A stretch of DNA of 64,000 nt from SAR324 cluster bacterium (GTDB lineage Bacteria; SAR324; NAC60-12), in contig JADGAV010000002.1 of the NCBI GenBank assembly GCA_015231825.1, forward strand, positions 247,030 to 311,029, written 5' to 3'. The translations under genes were made by a program, and so were the position numbers. The notes under the pieces were generated by a model. It made no database searches. It saw nothing but the letters and a program-made list of their open reading frames with translations, and was not told where the DNA came from. The first letter of the stretch is position 1. Each line of letters begins with the position of its first letter. Below, in pieces: positions 55,234 through 63,714 of the stretch.

Positions 55234-56583
55234 CTATTGTTCTTCCCCGATTGTTTTCATGAGATGAGCTGCAGTTCTGAAAAGACGGGCATCATCTCCC
55301 TTCTTGGAAAGCAGCTGAACTCCGATAGGCATTGTGTTTTCCCCCTGAAGTACAGGGAGATTTAAAGCCGGCACTCCGCAAAGTGTCCAGATCGTGCAAA
55401 ATACAGGGCTGCCCGTAGTCTCTAAACTTTTCGGTGCCTCTCCCGTTGTCGAGGGTGTCAGAATCGCATCGTACTCCTCAAAGATTTCATTGAGCATTTC
55501 ATTGTATTCTGCTGCCCTTTCCAGTGCTGTGTTGTATTCTGTCGCGAGAACTTTTTGACCCCGTTCAATCAATTCACAAAGAACAGAACTCAATTGCTTT
55601 TTACTGTCCCTGTATTCCTTGTCGAAATTTTTAGCCAGATCAGCTTCCATGATTTGACGGTGGACTTCATAGACATCATCAAAGGCACCAGGCAATTCGA
55701 TTATTTCAAGATGAACACCACGCTGACGACTGTGTTCAATTAATTCACGAAAAGCGTCTTTAGCTGATTCATTGACTTGATTCCATGCCGGTGTTCGAAT
55801 GAACGCAAAATCCGGGTCAACGGGAGGATCCTCGGCCATTGTCTGCAAAAGTGGCATCCGGGCAGAAGGTTTCATCGCAGGGTCTTGCTGATCGTATGTG
55901 ATCAGGACTTCGCCAATCAAGGCCAAATCTTCGAGGCTTCGGGCAAACACGCCAATGGTGTCTAGGGCCGGTGACTGTTTGAGGACCTGAAAACGGGAAA
56001 TTTTCCCGAAGGTCGGTTTGAATCCGAATACACCACAAAAAGAGGCAGGCCGAATGACAGAACCATTGGTTTGGGTGCCGACCGCGAGAGGAATCATCCC
56101 TGCTGCAACAGCAGCGGCAGAACCGCTGGATGAACCGCCTGGTGTGTAATCCGGGTTGTGCGGGTTGCGCGTCTTGCCGGGAGATAAAACAGCCAGCTCG
56201 GTGGTAACTGTCTTTCCCAGTATAAGCGCCCCTGCTTCTCTCAGCAGTGCAACCAGGGTCGCATCTTTAAAAGGTCTGTTCCCGCTGTGGATAACCGTTC
56301 CATACTCGGTTGGCATATCGGCTGTGTCGATGATGTCTTTTATTCCGACGGGAACTCCGTGAAGGGGGCCAGTCGAGCCTCCTCGACTGCGAATCTGATC
56401 GGCATTTCTAGCCTGTTCCAGTGCATATTCCGGATCCAGAAAGGCCCATGCACCAATTGATTCTTCAGATTCTTCAATTCGCGAAAGACAGGCTCGTATG
56501 AGTTCTTCCGAGGAGATCTGTCCTTCCCGAATGGCCTCTGCTGCTTCAAGCGCACCCAACAAATTAGCTTCCATTGTATTCAT
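55234..56583 (-). CDS. Amidase signature enzyme (GatA/AtzF-like)
   Basis: 449 aa. The Ser-cisSer-Lys triad is visible: Lys82 (VGIKDIIDT), Ser151 (TPGGSSSGSAAAVAAG) and nucleophile Ser175 (GTQTNGSVIRPA). Cytoplasmic. Hydrolyses a carboxamide to acid plus ammonia; in operons without tRNA-Asn/Gln genes such enzymes are catabolic. It is 14 nt downstream of the TRAP large permease, so the imported compound or a derivative is a likely substrate. Confidence 0.9.
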   Translation of the reverse strand: MNTMEANLLGALEAAEAIREGQISSEELIRACLSRIEESEESIGAWAFLDPEYALEQARNADQIRSRGGSTGPLHGVPVGIKDIIDTADMPTEYGTVIHSGNRPFKDATLVALLREAGALILGKTVTTELAVLSPGKTRNPHNPDYTPGGSSSGSAAAVAAGMIPLAVGTQTNGSVIRPASFCGVFGFKPTFGKISRFQVLKQSPALDTIGVFARSLEDLALIGEVLITYDQQDPAMKPSARMPLLQTMAEDPPVDPDFAFIRTPAWNQVNESAKDAFRELIEHSRQRGVHLEIIELPGAFDDVYEVHRQIMEADLAKNFDKEYRDSKKQLSSVLCELIERGQKVLATEYNTALERAAEYNEMLNEIFEEYDAILTPSTTGEAPKSLETTGSPVFCTIWTLCGVPALNLPVLQGENTMPIGVQLLSKKGDDARLFRTAAHLMKTIGEEQ

Positions 56584-56597
56584 ACCCTGGTTGCAAG

Positions 56598-57950
56598 TTA
56601 TCCTTTTCCAAAGAAGTACTCAGGCAGCCAAAGTGCAATACCGGGAAAATTATACATCAGCACCATGGTAAAGATTACAATGGCAAGATAAGGCATAATT
56701 CCCCTGAAAATATCGATAAGCTGAATGTGCGATGGCGCCACTCCTTTCAGATAATAGGCGGCCATAGCCATTGGAGGAGTCAAAAAAGAGGTTTGCAGAT
56801 TCAAGGCAACGAGCATTCCGAAGAAAAGCGGGTCGACTCCAAAAGGCTCGAGCATGGGCAGGAAGATGGGCACGAAAATAATGATGATTTCGGACCATTC
56901 CAAGGGCCAGCCAAGCAGGAAGATAATCACCTGTGCCATGATGAGGAATCCGACAGTGCCGATATCCATTGATAAGACCCAGTCTCTGATTGTATCATGT
57001 CCTCCCAGGTAGGAAAATACAGAAGCAAATGTCCATGAACCAACAAACAGCCAGCAGACCATTGCAGACGTTCGGGCACAAAGGAAGACTGCTTCTTTCA
57101 GCCGTTCCCAGGTGAGTGAACGGTAAATGGCAGCCAAAAGCAGGCCTCCAAAGGCGCCCACACCCGCTGCTTCTGCCGGGGTTGCAAGTCCGAATAAAAT
57201 TGCCCCCAGGACACTCAAAATCAATGCAGCCAGAGGGACAAACGAAGTGAGCAACTGCAGGACGATCTTTTGGAAGGTCGGGACGTCCTCTTCACGGGGT
57301 TTTGGCGCCAGGGAAGGATCAAAAAATGCTCTTCCCACAACGTAAAGGATGTAAAATCCCGTCAGGATTAATCCCGGGAACATTGCGCCGGCATAAAGTC
57401 TTAACGGTGACATTTCTGCAATTGCAGCATAAACAATCAGCATGATGGAAGGGGGGATCAGGATACCGAGGCAGCCCCCTGCACAAATCACTCCGGAAGC
57501 AAATTTAGGTTCGTAGCCTGCCTTGAGCATGGCAGGAAAAGCGAGCATCCCCATCAATGTTACGACGGCACCGACGATCCCGGTAGCCGTTGCAAAAACT
57601 GCGCAGGTCAGCAATGCTGCAACTGCCATCGAACCGGGAAGATTACGGGCAGCCAACTGGATACTGAAGAACAGTCGATTGACAATATTGGCCCGTTCCA
57701 CAATATATCCCATGAAGAGGAAAAGCGGCACGGCGACAAGGACGTCATTGGACATCACAGCAAAAGTGTTTTGCACAAATAAGTCGAATATCCGATTGTC
57801 AAACAGATGTTCCATCCTGAAAGGATCAAAATATGCGTAATACCCAAAACCCAAACCCATGGCAACCAGGGTGAAGGCTATGGGAAAACCAAGGAGGACC
57901 ATGAAAATAAACAGGCCCAGCATCATGATGGCAACTTGAGGATCAGTCAT
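56598..57950 (-). CDS. dctM: TRAP transporter large permease (DctM)
   Basis: 450 aa, about 12 TM helices. Family marks: FPIAFTLVAMGLGFGYY, VAVPLFLFMGYIVERANI, ICAGGCLGILIPPSIMLIVYA and ATPAEAAGVGAFGGLLLA. It is the sodium-driven translocation subunit for an organic acid or related solute. Its ATG overlaps the DctQ stop (ATGA). Confidence 0.93.
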   Translation of the reverse strand: MTDPQVAIMMLGLFIFMVLLGFPIAFTLVAMGLGFGYYAYFDPFRMEHLFDNRIFDLFVQNTFAVMSNDVLVAVPLFLFMGYIVERANIVNRLFFSIQLAARNLPGSMAVAALLTCAVFATATGIVGAVVTLMGMLAFPAMLKAGYEPKFASGVICAGGCLGILIPPSIMLIVYAAIAEMSPLRLYAGAMFPGLILTGFYILYVVGRAFFDPSLAPKPREEDVPTFQKIVLQLLTSFVPLAALILSVLGAILFGLATPAEAAGVGAFGGLLLAAIYRSLTWERLKEAVFLCARTSAMVCWLFVGSWTFASVFSYLGGHDTIRDWVLSMDIGTVGFLIMAQVIIFLLGWPLEWSEIIIIFVPIFLPMLEPFGVDPLFFGMLVALNLQTSFLTPPMAMAAYYLKGVAPSHIQLIDIFRGIMPYLAIVIFTMVLMYNFPGIALWLPEYFFGKG

Positions 57951-58534
57951 TGTTGAGATTCCAAAGATTGAAGGTCTTCCTTTTCATGCATGAGCATGGT
58001 TTCTGTTTCCTGAACATCATGCAATCGTGCCGGCCATTCTCCTGTCTTGATGCAGACAACGCATCGGACAGCTTCAGCAATGCCCTGTAATAAGACAAGA
58101 AGGCCTGAAATCGGGATCAGGGTTTTGAAAAAATAAATCTGAATGCGGGAAGGACTGCTCCAGCTGACTTCTTTATAAAACCAGGAATCAGCGGCAAAGC
58201 CGTAACCATAGTATATCAATGCCATCGCGCCTGGAGCGAGAAACAGAATGTAGAGCACCAGGTCAACACTGGCCTGCACGCGACGAGGCCAGAGGCGATA
58301 AAGAACATCTCCCCGGACGTGTGCATCCTGGGATAGCGCGTAGGCTCCTGAAATCATGAACAATGCTCCGTACATCTGAACCGTCATATCAAACGCCCAG
58401 ACCGTTGGTGATCCCAGAACGTACCGTACAAAAACCTCATAACAGGTAGAAAATGTGAGAATGACAATGCACCAGGCGAATGTTTTTCCCATCCACGCAC
58501 TGATGCTGTCAATAAAATGAAGGATTCGGGTCAT
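57947..58534 (-). CDS. dctQ: TRAP transporter small permease (DctQ)
   Basis: 195 aa from ATG at 58534 with CAGGAAC upstream; the frame opens at 58603. Four TM helices, with WCIVILTFSTCYEVFVRYVLGSPTVWAFD typical of DctQ. Overlaps dctM by 4 nt. It connects the binding protein and large permease. Confidence 0.88.
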   Translation of the reverse strand: MTRILHFIDSISAWMGKTFAWCIVILTFSTCYEVFVRYVLGSPTVWAFDMTVQMYGALFMISGAYALSQDAHVRGDVLYRLWPRRVQASVDLVLYILFLAPGAMALIYYGYGFAADSWFYKEVSWSSPSRIQIYFFKTLIPISGLLVLLQGIAEAVRCVVCIKTGEWPARLHDVQETETMLMHEKEDLQSLESQQ

Positions 58535-58633
58535 AAAAAGTTCCTGAGGAATAGATCCGGAATTTTCATGTGACTGGGGAGGCGAAATAGATAACCTCCC
58601 CATTGTGTTGTGAGCAGCAAAACCAAGACGGTG

Positions 58634-59773
58634 TTACAGTTTACCGAAATAGTGTTCGTACGCTCCTTTGTAATTGGGGGCGTTGTTGATTGAATAGGCC
58701 CCGTGGCGTTTAGCCCATGCCATTTGAGAATCGATGACTTTCTTGAAAAACGGATCCTTCTTGTTGAAACGTTCAACAACAATATCCCAGGCTTTGAGCT
58801 GGGCATCCATGACACTGTCCGGAGTCCGATATACATTAACACCATGATCTCTTTTCAAGACAACCAGATCCTGGGAATATCGCTCCATGGCTTTCCATGC
58901 CATGTCAGACGAAGCGGCTTCTGACGCATATTCCAGAATTGCCTGATGCTCTTTAGGAAGTCTGTCAAAAAGCCTTTTGTTAAAAATAATTTCAAAGCAC
59001 TCTTGAGACTGGTGGAAACTGGCGAGATGGTAATGTTTGGAAACATCCTGCATCCCAAAATCTTTATCTGATGTGGGATTATTGAACTCCGCGGCATCAA
59101 TCAGACCGCTTTTCATGGATGGCTGAATTTCACCGCCGGGCAACTGAACCACTGCCATTCCCATCTCTTGAAGAACGTCAGCTGCCAGCCCTACAGTTCT
59201 ATACTTGAGCCCTTTCATTTGACTGGCATCCGTGATGTGTTTTTTGAACCAGCCAAGAGGTTGAGCCGGCATTGGGCCCGAGAAAAATCCCACCAGATTG
59301 AGTTTTAAAATATCGTGCATTAACTCATAGTAAAGCGCCTTTCCGCCTCCGTGCTGAATCCAGCCCATCAATTCATTGGCGGACCAGCCAAAACAAGGTC
59401 CCGTTCCGAAAAGGGATGCAACTGGGCTCTTGGAATACCAGTATGCGGTCACCAAGTGTGCACCGTCGAGAACTCCTTTGTGGACAGCATCCTGCATTTG
59501 TGCGGTCTTTACAACTGCATCGACACTGAGGAGATCAATTTTAAGAGATCCTCCGGACATTTCGTTGACACGTTTTACATAATCCTGGGCGAATTCGAGA
59601 AAAATTCCTCCCCCCCAGGCAGCCTGGACCTTCAAAACAATAGGTTTCTGGGCTTTAACAATCTGAGGTGCAGAGATCGCCGCCGCACCGCCGGCTACAG
59701 TAGCCGCACCGACTTTTAGGAAATTTCGTCGTGACGTTTTTTGATTGTTTTCTGTGTTGTTCTTTTCCTTCAT
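58634..59773 (-). CDS. dctP: TRAP transporter substrate-binding protein (DctP), Tat-exported
   Basis: 379 aa. A twin-arginine signal (SRRNFLK, Arg15-Arg16) followed by a hydrophobic stretch and a cleavage site near IVKAQKP, indicating Tat export in folded form. The DctP fold is visible: LKVQAAWGGGIFLEFAQDYVKRVNE, MKGLKYRTVGLAADVL, GGEIQPSMKSGLIDAAEFNN. The Arg in KYRT and the Asn-rich GLIDAAEFNN site contact the ligand carboxylate in relatives such as TakP. Starts 22 nt after a perfect TATAAT box (59801-59796). Confidence 0.92.
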   Translation of the reverse strand: MKEKNNTENNQKTSRRNFLKVGAATVAGGAAAISAPQIVKAQKPIVLKVQAAWGGGIFLEFAQDYVKRVNEMSGGSLKIDLLSVDAVVKTAQMQDAVHKGVLDGAHLVTAYWYSKSPVASLFGTGPCFGWSANELMGWIQHGGGKALYYELMHDILKLNLVGFFSGPMPAQPLGWFKKHITDASQMKGLKYRTVGLAADVLQEMGMAVVQLPGGEIQPSMKSGLIDAAEFNNPTSDKDFGMQDVSKHYHLASFHQSQECFEIIFNKRLFDRLPKEHQAILEYASEAASSDMAWKAMERYSQDLVVLKRDHGVNVYRTPDSVMDAQLKAWDIVVERFNKKDPFFKKVIDSQMAWAKRHGAYSINNAPNYKGAYEHYFGKL

Positions 59774-59795
59774 GATTTGGTACCTCCCTCATTGA

Positions 59796-59801
59796 TTATA
59801 C
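59796..59801 (-). promoter_or_regulatory. -10 box of the TRAP operon
   Basis: TATAAT on the minus strand, 22 nt before the dctP start. The best upstream hexamer (TTGTAA) is 19 bp away, so the promoter may need activation. Confidence 0.4.
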
Positions 59802-60005
59802 TGCAAATAGCAAATTTTATTACAAATTAGGACAATCTGTTAGAGCTAATAATCTTCTGCTGATCTATGCTTTTTTAGCAACTGCGTGCGGAAGTCGGCT
59901 TATACTCCAGAATTCAGCACTTGCCTGCGAAAAAAAGATCCCTGGAAAATTAAAAGCAGCAGGAAACGTATATTTCACAAACAGATTTGAATAGTCAAGG
60001 CCTAA

Positions 60006-60020
60006 TGAAATTTATTTCCA
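60006..60020 (-). promoter_or_regulatory. Candidate IclR operator, site 1
   Basis: TGGAAATAAATTTCA on the minus strand. It differs by one base from site 2 at 60252-60266 and is close to the E. coli IclR consensus TGGAAATNATTTCCA. Confidence 0.6.
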
Positions 60021-60251
60021 TTGTTCAAAAAAAGGGATAAAGAATATTTCTTCTATCTCATAATAAAAGCTGAGACCTGCTTTTTAGTTTTAAATTCCGG
60101 ATTTGGTATATTGAGTTAATTATTTGATATAATTGCATTAAAATGAAAAAAGAAGATTGTTAGATTTAATATTTCAATAATTGAATTCAAACAATATTAT
60201 AGCGGTCTCAATTGAGAGGCTCCAATTTAGTATTGCTAATTTTGTTGTATA

Positions 60252-60266
60252 TGGAAATATATTTCA
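60252..60266 (+). promoter_or_regulatory. Candidate IclR operator, site 2
   Basis: TGGAAATATATTTCA, nearly palindromic and matching site 1 in 14 of 15 positions. Lies about 110 bp upstream of the 2-hydroxyacid dehydrogenase. Confidence 0.6.
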
Positions 60267-60375
60267 TTCTCAAATTCCATTGAAGATTACTTTTTAAAGC
60301 CAAAAATGTCCGCACTAAAAAAAATTAGTTTTTTTCTTATTCGATAATCTAATTGTGTGTTGAAAGCCAATTGAT

Positions 60376-61344
60376 ATGACTAATGATAAAATGACAGTCT
60401 GGATTACCCGTAAACTGTCCAGGGCAACAGAAGATAGAGCCGAACGGGATTACAAAGTGATTTTGAATCCGGAAGACCGGGTGTATTCAGCCCGGGAATT
60501 GATTGAAGGCAGCCGGCATTGTGATGCAATTCTCCCCTGCCATTCGGAGAAGTTCACAAGAGAGGTGGTTGCAAAACTTTCTGATCGGGTGAAGATTGTG
60601 GCAAATCATTCTGTGGGAGTGGACCATTGCGACCTGGATGCTTTTGAAGAGCGCGGCATTATGGTGACGAACACTCCAGACGTACTTTCTGATGCAACAG
60701 CAGAACTGACTTTTATGCTGCTTCTTTGCGCGGCGCGGCGCGCAGGAGAAGGCGAGAGATTGGTCCGTTCAGGAAACTGGGACTCCTGGGGGCCGAATTT
60801 AATGGTAGGAAAGCAGACGACCAATAAACGTCTCGGGATTGTCGGTTTGGGCCGTGTTGGTCAAGTCGTTGCGAAACGTGCCCGAGGTTTTGATATGGAA
60901 GTACACTATTTTTCGACGTCCCAAAAGTCATCGAATATAGAAGAAGGAGCTATCTTTCATGAATCTTTGGACAGTCTTTTGGAAGTTTCTCAATTCCTGA
61001 GTCTGCATTGTCCCTCGACACCTCAAACGAAGGGGATAATGTCAGCAGAAAAATTTTCAAAACTACCGGACGGAGCAATATTTATCAACGCGGCACGAGG
61101 GGATCTCGTTGATGAAGAAGCTTTGATTTCGGCTTTAAAGTCGGGAAAACTAGCTGCAGCGGGATTGGATTGCTTCAGACAGGAACCCGGAGGAAACCCC
61201 GAATTGGCAGAATTGGAGAACGTATTCATGCTTCCGCATATCGGTTCGGCTACTGTAGAAACTCGCGACGCGATGGGGTTCCGTGCTCTGGATAATATCG
61301 ATGCCTTTTTTGGCAATAAAAAACCGGGAGATCGCGTTGCCTGA
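60376..61344 (+). CDS. D-2-hydroxyacid dehydrogenase (glyoxylate/hydroxypyruvate reductase-like)
   Basis: 322 aa. NAD(P)-binding GLGRVGQVVAKRARG and the catalytic triad: Arg in NAARGDLVDEEAL, Glu in RQEPGGNPEL, His in LPHIGSAT. Substrate domain starts VWITRKLSRATEDRAE. It interconverts a 2-oxo acid and D-2-hydroxy acid; glyoxylate/hydroxypyruvate reductase is the closest common activity, and fits with malate synthase G across the divergent region. Paired with the IclR regulator downstream. Confidence 0.9.
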   Translation: MTNDKMTVWITRKLSRATEDRAERDYKVILNPEDRVYSARELIEGSRHCDAILPCHSEKFTREVVAKLSDRVKIVANHSVGVDHCDLDAFEERGIMVTNTPDVLSDATAELTFMLLLCAARRAGEGERLVRSGNWDSWGPNLMVGKQTTNKRLGIVGLGRVGQVVAKRARGFDMEVHYFSTSQKSSNIEEGAIFHESLDSLLEVSQFLSLHCPSTPQTKGIMSAEKFSKLPDGAIFINAARGDLVDEEALISALKSGKLAAAGLDCFRQEPGGNPELAELENVFMLPHIGSATVETRDAMGFRALDNIDAFFGNKKPGDRVA

Positions 61345-61560
61345 ATGAATTTATTAAAACCCCTGTTCCGATTTGCTGACGATGGCCTAAAATTATTGTT
61401 GATCCCTTTCAAAAGCAATTTCTGAAGGCCTGTGTTTTAATCGGAAATTTACTCATCATGATGTCCATGGAAAAATGTAGAATCCGTCCTCCATTTGAAA
61501 AATTATAGAGAAACAACAATGCCAGTCATTTAGAATCAAGATTATTCGGCACGGGTATTA

Positions 61561-61585
61561 GAATTTCAGCGGGCGTTTGAAATTC
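61561..61585. promoter_or_regulatory. Inverted repeat upstream of iclR gene
   Basis: GAATTTCA (61561-61568) and TGAAATTC (61578-61585), perfect 8-bp arms with a 9-bp spacer, 44 bp before the IclR start. It contains the same TGAAAT half-site as the two candidate operators, so it may be an autoregulatory site. Confidence 0.5.
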
Positions 61586-61628
61586 GTCCAGACGCACTCA
61601 TTCAGGGGAATTTGAGAAAGGTCACCAC

Positions 61629-62438
61629 TTGGCACAAATCAGGAAAAGAGGAAGAAAAGCAAATGACCCCGGCAAAGTAACTGGTCAGGTCCAAACGCTG
61701 AGCCGTGGATTGCTCCTTCTGGAAAGATTGGCAGAGGCGAAGGATGGAGCAAATCTAAGCGATATTTCTCAGCAGGTGGGACTCGCCCTGTCAACTACCC
61801 ATCGCCTTTTAAACACGCTGGAACAAAACGGGTATCTCTATCAGAACAAGGAACTTGGCAGGTGGTATATTGGTGTCAAGGCCTTCACAATAGGAAACAC
61901 CTTTCTCCAGAGCAGGGATATTGTCACGCTGGCCAGACCGAATTTACATGAACTGATGGAAAATGTAGGAGAAACCACCAATCTGGCCGTATTGATTGAA
62001 GATGAAGCAATTTTTTTGGTGCAGGCAGAATGTCATGAAAAAATGCGGATGGTGGTTCCTTTAGGAAGCCGGGTTCCTTTGCATGCTTCCGGTGTAGGAA
62101 AAGCGCTACTGGCCAATATGACAAAACCAGAGGTTTCCGCGATTTTGCAAAAAAAAGGGTTGGCCAAGTACACTGAAAACACGATTGTTGAACCAAAGCA
62201 GCTTTTTCAAGCCTTGACCGAAGTAAAAGAACAAGGGTTCGCGTTTGACGACGAGGAACATGCCGTTGGCCTGCGCTGTGTCGCTGCATGTGTTGTTGAT
62301 GAGTACGGTCAGTCGGTAGCGGCGATCTCCGTTTCAGGACCGCGAGCCAGAATCCCGGATGACCGGATCTCATATCTTGGTCATATGGTCGTGACGATGG
62401 CTTCTCGAATTACCCGGCAATATGGCGGAAATTCCTGA
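61629..62438 (+). CDS. IclR-family transcriptional regulator
   Basis: 269 aa, TTG start at 61629 with GAGAAAGG upstream. N-terminal winged helix (LLLLERLAEAKDGANLSDIS, STTHRLLNTLEQNG), then the IclR effector domain (TTNLAVLIEDEAIFLVQAE, LHASGVGKALLA, GFAFDDEEHAVGLRCVAA). IclR members sense small organic acids; E. coli AllR and IclR respond to glyoxylate or related compounds. The malate synthase, TRAP and dehydrogenase genes are its likely regulon, with visible candidate operators. Convergent with sufS, 5 nt gap. Confidence 0.92.
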   Translation: MAQIRKRGRKANDPGKVTGQVQTLSRGLLLLERLAEAKDGANLSDISQQVGLALSTTHRLLNTLEQNGYLYQNKELGRWYIGVKAFTIGNTFLQSRDIVTLARPNLHELMENVGETTNLAVLIEDEAIFLVQAECHEKMRMVVPLGSRVPLHASGVGKALLANMTKPEVSAILQKKGLAKYTENTIVEPKQLFQALTEVKEQGFAFDDEEHAVGLRCVAACVVDEYGQSVAAISVSGPRARIPDDRISYLGHMVVTMASRITRQYGGNS

Positions 62439-62443
62439 ACTCT

Positions 62444-63712
62444 TTAGGGAGAAAAAATTTTTCTGACTTTTTCCAGACTGAAGACCAGCTGATCGATGTC
62501 CTCTCGGCTATTGTACGACCCGAAACTCATTCGGACGGTGGCCTGCACCCCTAAATGCTTCATCAATGGCTGGGCGCAATGGTGTCCGGCACGAACTGCG
62601 ATGCCGTCCAGATCCAAAATTTGCGCGACATCATGAGGATGGACGTCGCTCATATTGAATGACAGCACTCCGGCTTTCTGATGGCAGTCAAGAGGAGGGA
62701 AAACCGTGAGATCCGGGGTTTGGTTCAATGCAGAAAGAGCATACACCATCAAGTCATGCTCATGCTGCTGAATGCGATCCATTCCCCATTGATTGAGACA
62801 GTCGACTGCTGCTGAAAGTCCCACCGCCTCCGCAATAGCTGGAGTCCCGGCTTCAAATTTTGCAGGATATTCCGCCCAGGTCGACGTGTCTGGATGGACG
62901 CGTTCAATCATGCCTCCTCCTCCCATCATCGGTTCCATTGTTTCTAAATATTCAGGTTTCGCAAAAAGTACTCCGATTCCGGTTGGGCCATACATTTTGT
63001 GGGATGAAAAAGCTAAAAAATCACACTCCAAAGTTTCCACATTGATGGGATGCCGGGCGACCGCCTGCGCGGCATCAACTAAAACGGGAACTCCTTGGTT
63101 GTGAGCGATTTCAATGATTTTTTTAAGAGGAGTGACAGTTCCTAAAACATTTGAAATGGAGCAAACGGTCAAGATTCTGGTTTTGTCTGTAATGCTATTT
63201 TCAAGAGCCTCAAGATCAAGAATTCCTTCTTCGGTCAAGGGAACGTAGCGCAACTTTGCGTTTTTTTCTTTTGCCGCCATCTGCCAGGGAACCAGGTTGG
63301 AATGATGTTCCAGGGCATTGACCAGGATCTCATCTCCGCGGCGAAGCCTTGGCTTTAGCCAGGAATGAGCGACCAGGTTGATCGATTCAGTAGTTCCTCT
63401 TGTAAAGACGATGGTACGAGGGGATGGGGCGTGAACGAATGCGGAGACTTTTTCCCGTGCGTCCTCGTACAGCTGGGATGCCTCTTCAGAAAGGGTATAT
63501 ATTCCCCGGTGCACGTTGGCGTTGTTCTGCTCATAAAATCGACTCAATGCCTCGATCACCTGCCGTGGTTTCTGAGTCGTCGCCGCGCTGTCCAGGTAGA
63601 CCAATGAACCGCTATTAATTTTTCGCTGCAGAATTGGGAAGTCAGAACGAAGTTTTTCCAGCCAAATTTTATCGACCGTGTCCTGACTTTCCTGAAGAGC
63701 TGGGCTTGCCAT
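62444..63712 (-). CDS. SufS/CsdA-type cysteine desulfurase
   Basis: 422 aa, group II cysteine desulfurase. PLP lysine K239 (FSSHKMYGPTGIG), catalytic Cys379 (RAGHHCAQPLMKHLG), and the N-terminal LVYLDSAATTQKP and NANVHRGIYTLSE stretches. It takes sulfur from cysteine as a persulfide. The suf operon genes are absent; instead XdhC lies 2 nt upstream. In Rhodobacter capsulatus XdhC works with a dedicated NifS-type desulfurase to sulfurate the molybdenum cofactor of xanthine dehydrogenase, so that role is preferred here over general Fe-S assembly. Confidence 0.9.
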   Translation of the reverse strand: MASPALQESQDTVDKIWLEKLRSDFPILQRKINSGSLVYLDSAATTQKPRQVIEALSRFYEQNNANVHRGIYTLSEEASQLYEDAREKVSAFVHAPSPRTIVFTRGTTESINLVAHSWLKPRLRRGDEILVNALEHHSNLVPWQMAAKEKNAKLRYVPLTEEGILDLEALENSITDKTRILTVCSISNVLGTVTPLKKIIEIAHNQGVPVLVDAAQAVARHPINVETLECDFLAFSSHKMYGPTGIGVLFAKPEYLETMEPMMGGGGMIERVHPDTSTWAEYPAKFEAGTPAIAEAVGLSAAVDCLNQWGMDRIQQHEHDLMVYALSALNQTPDLTVFPPLDCHQKAGVLSFNMSDVHPHDVAQILDLDGIAVRAGHHCAQPLMKHLGVQATVRMSFGSYNSREDIDQLVFSLEKVRKIFSP

Positions 63713-63714
63713 GA

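Larger units (their letters stand above)
59774..60375. other. AT-rich divergent regulatory region
   Basis: 602 bp, much richer in A/T than its surroundings, between the TRAP operon and the 2-hydroxyacid dehydrogenase. It holds the TRAP -10 box (59796-59801, TATAAT on the minus strand) and two near-identical palindromes at 60006-60020 and 60252-60266. No gene is seen. Confidence 0.6.
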
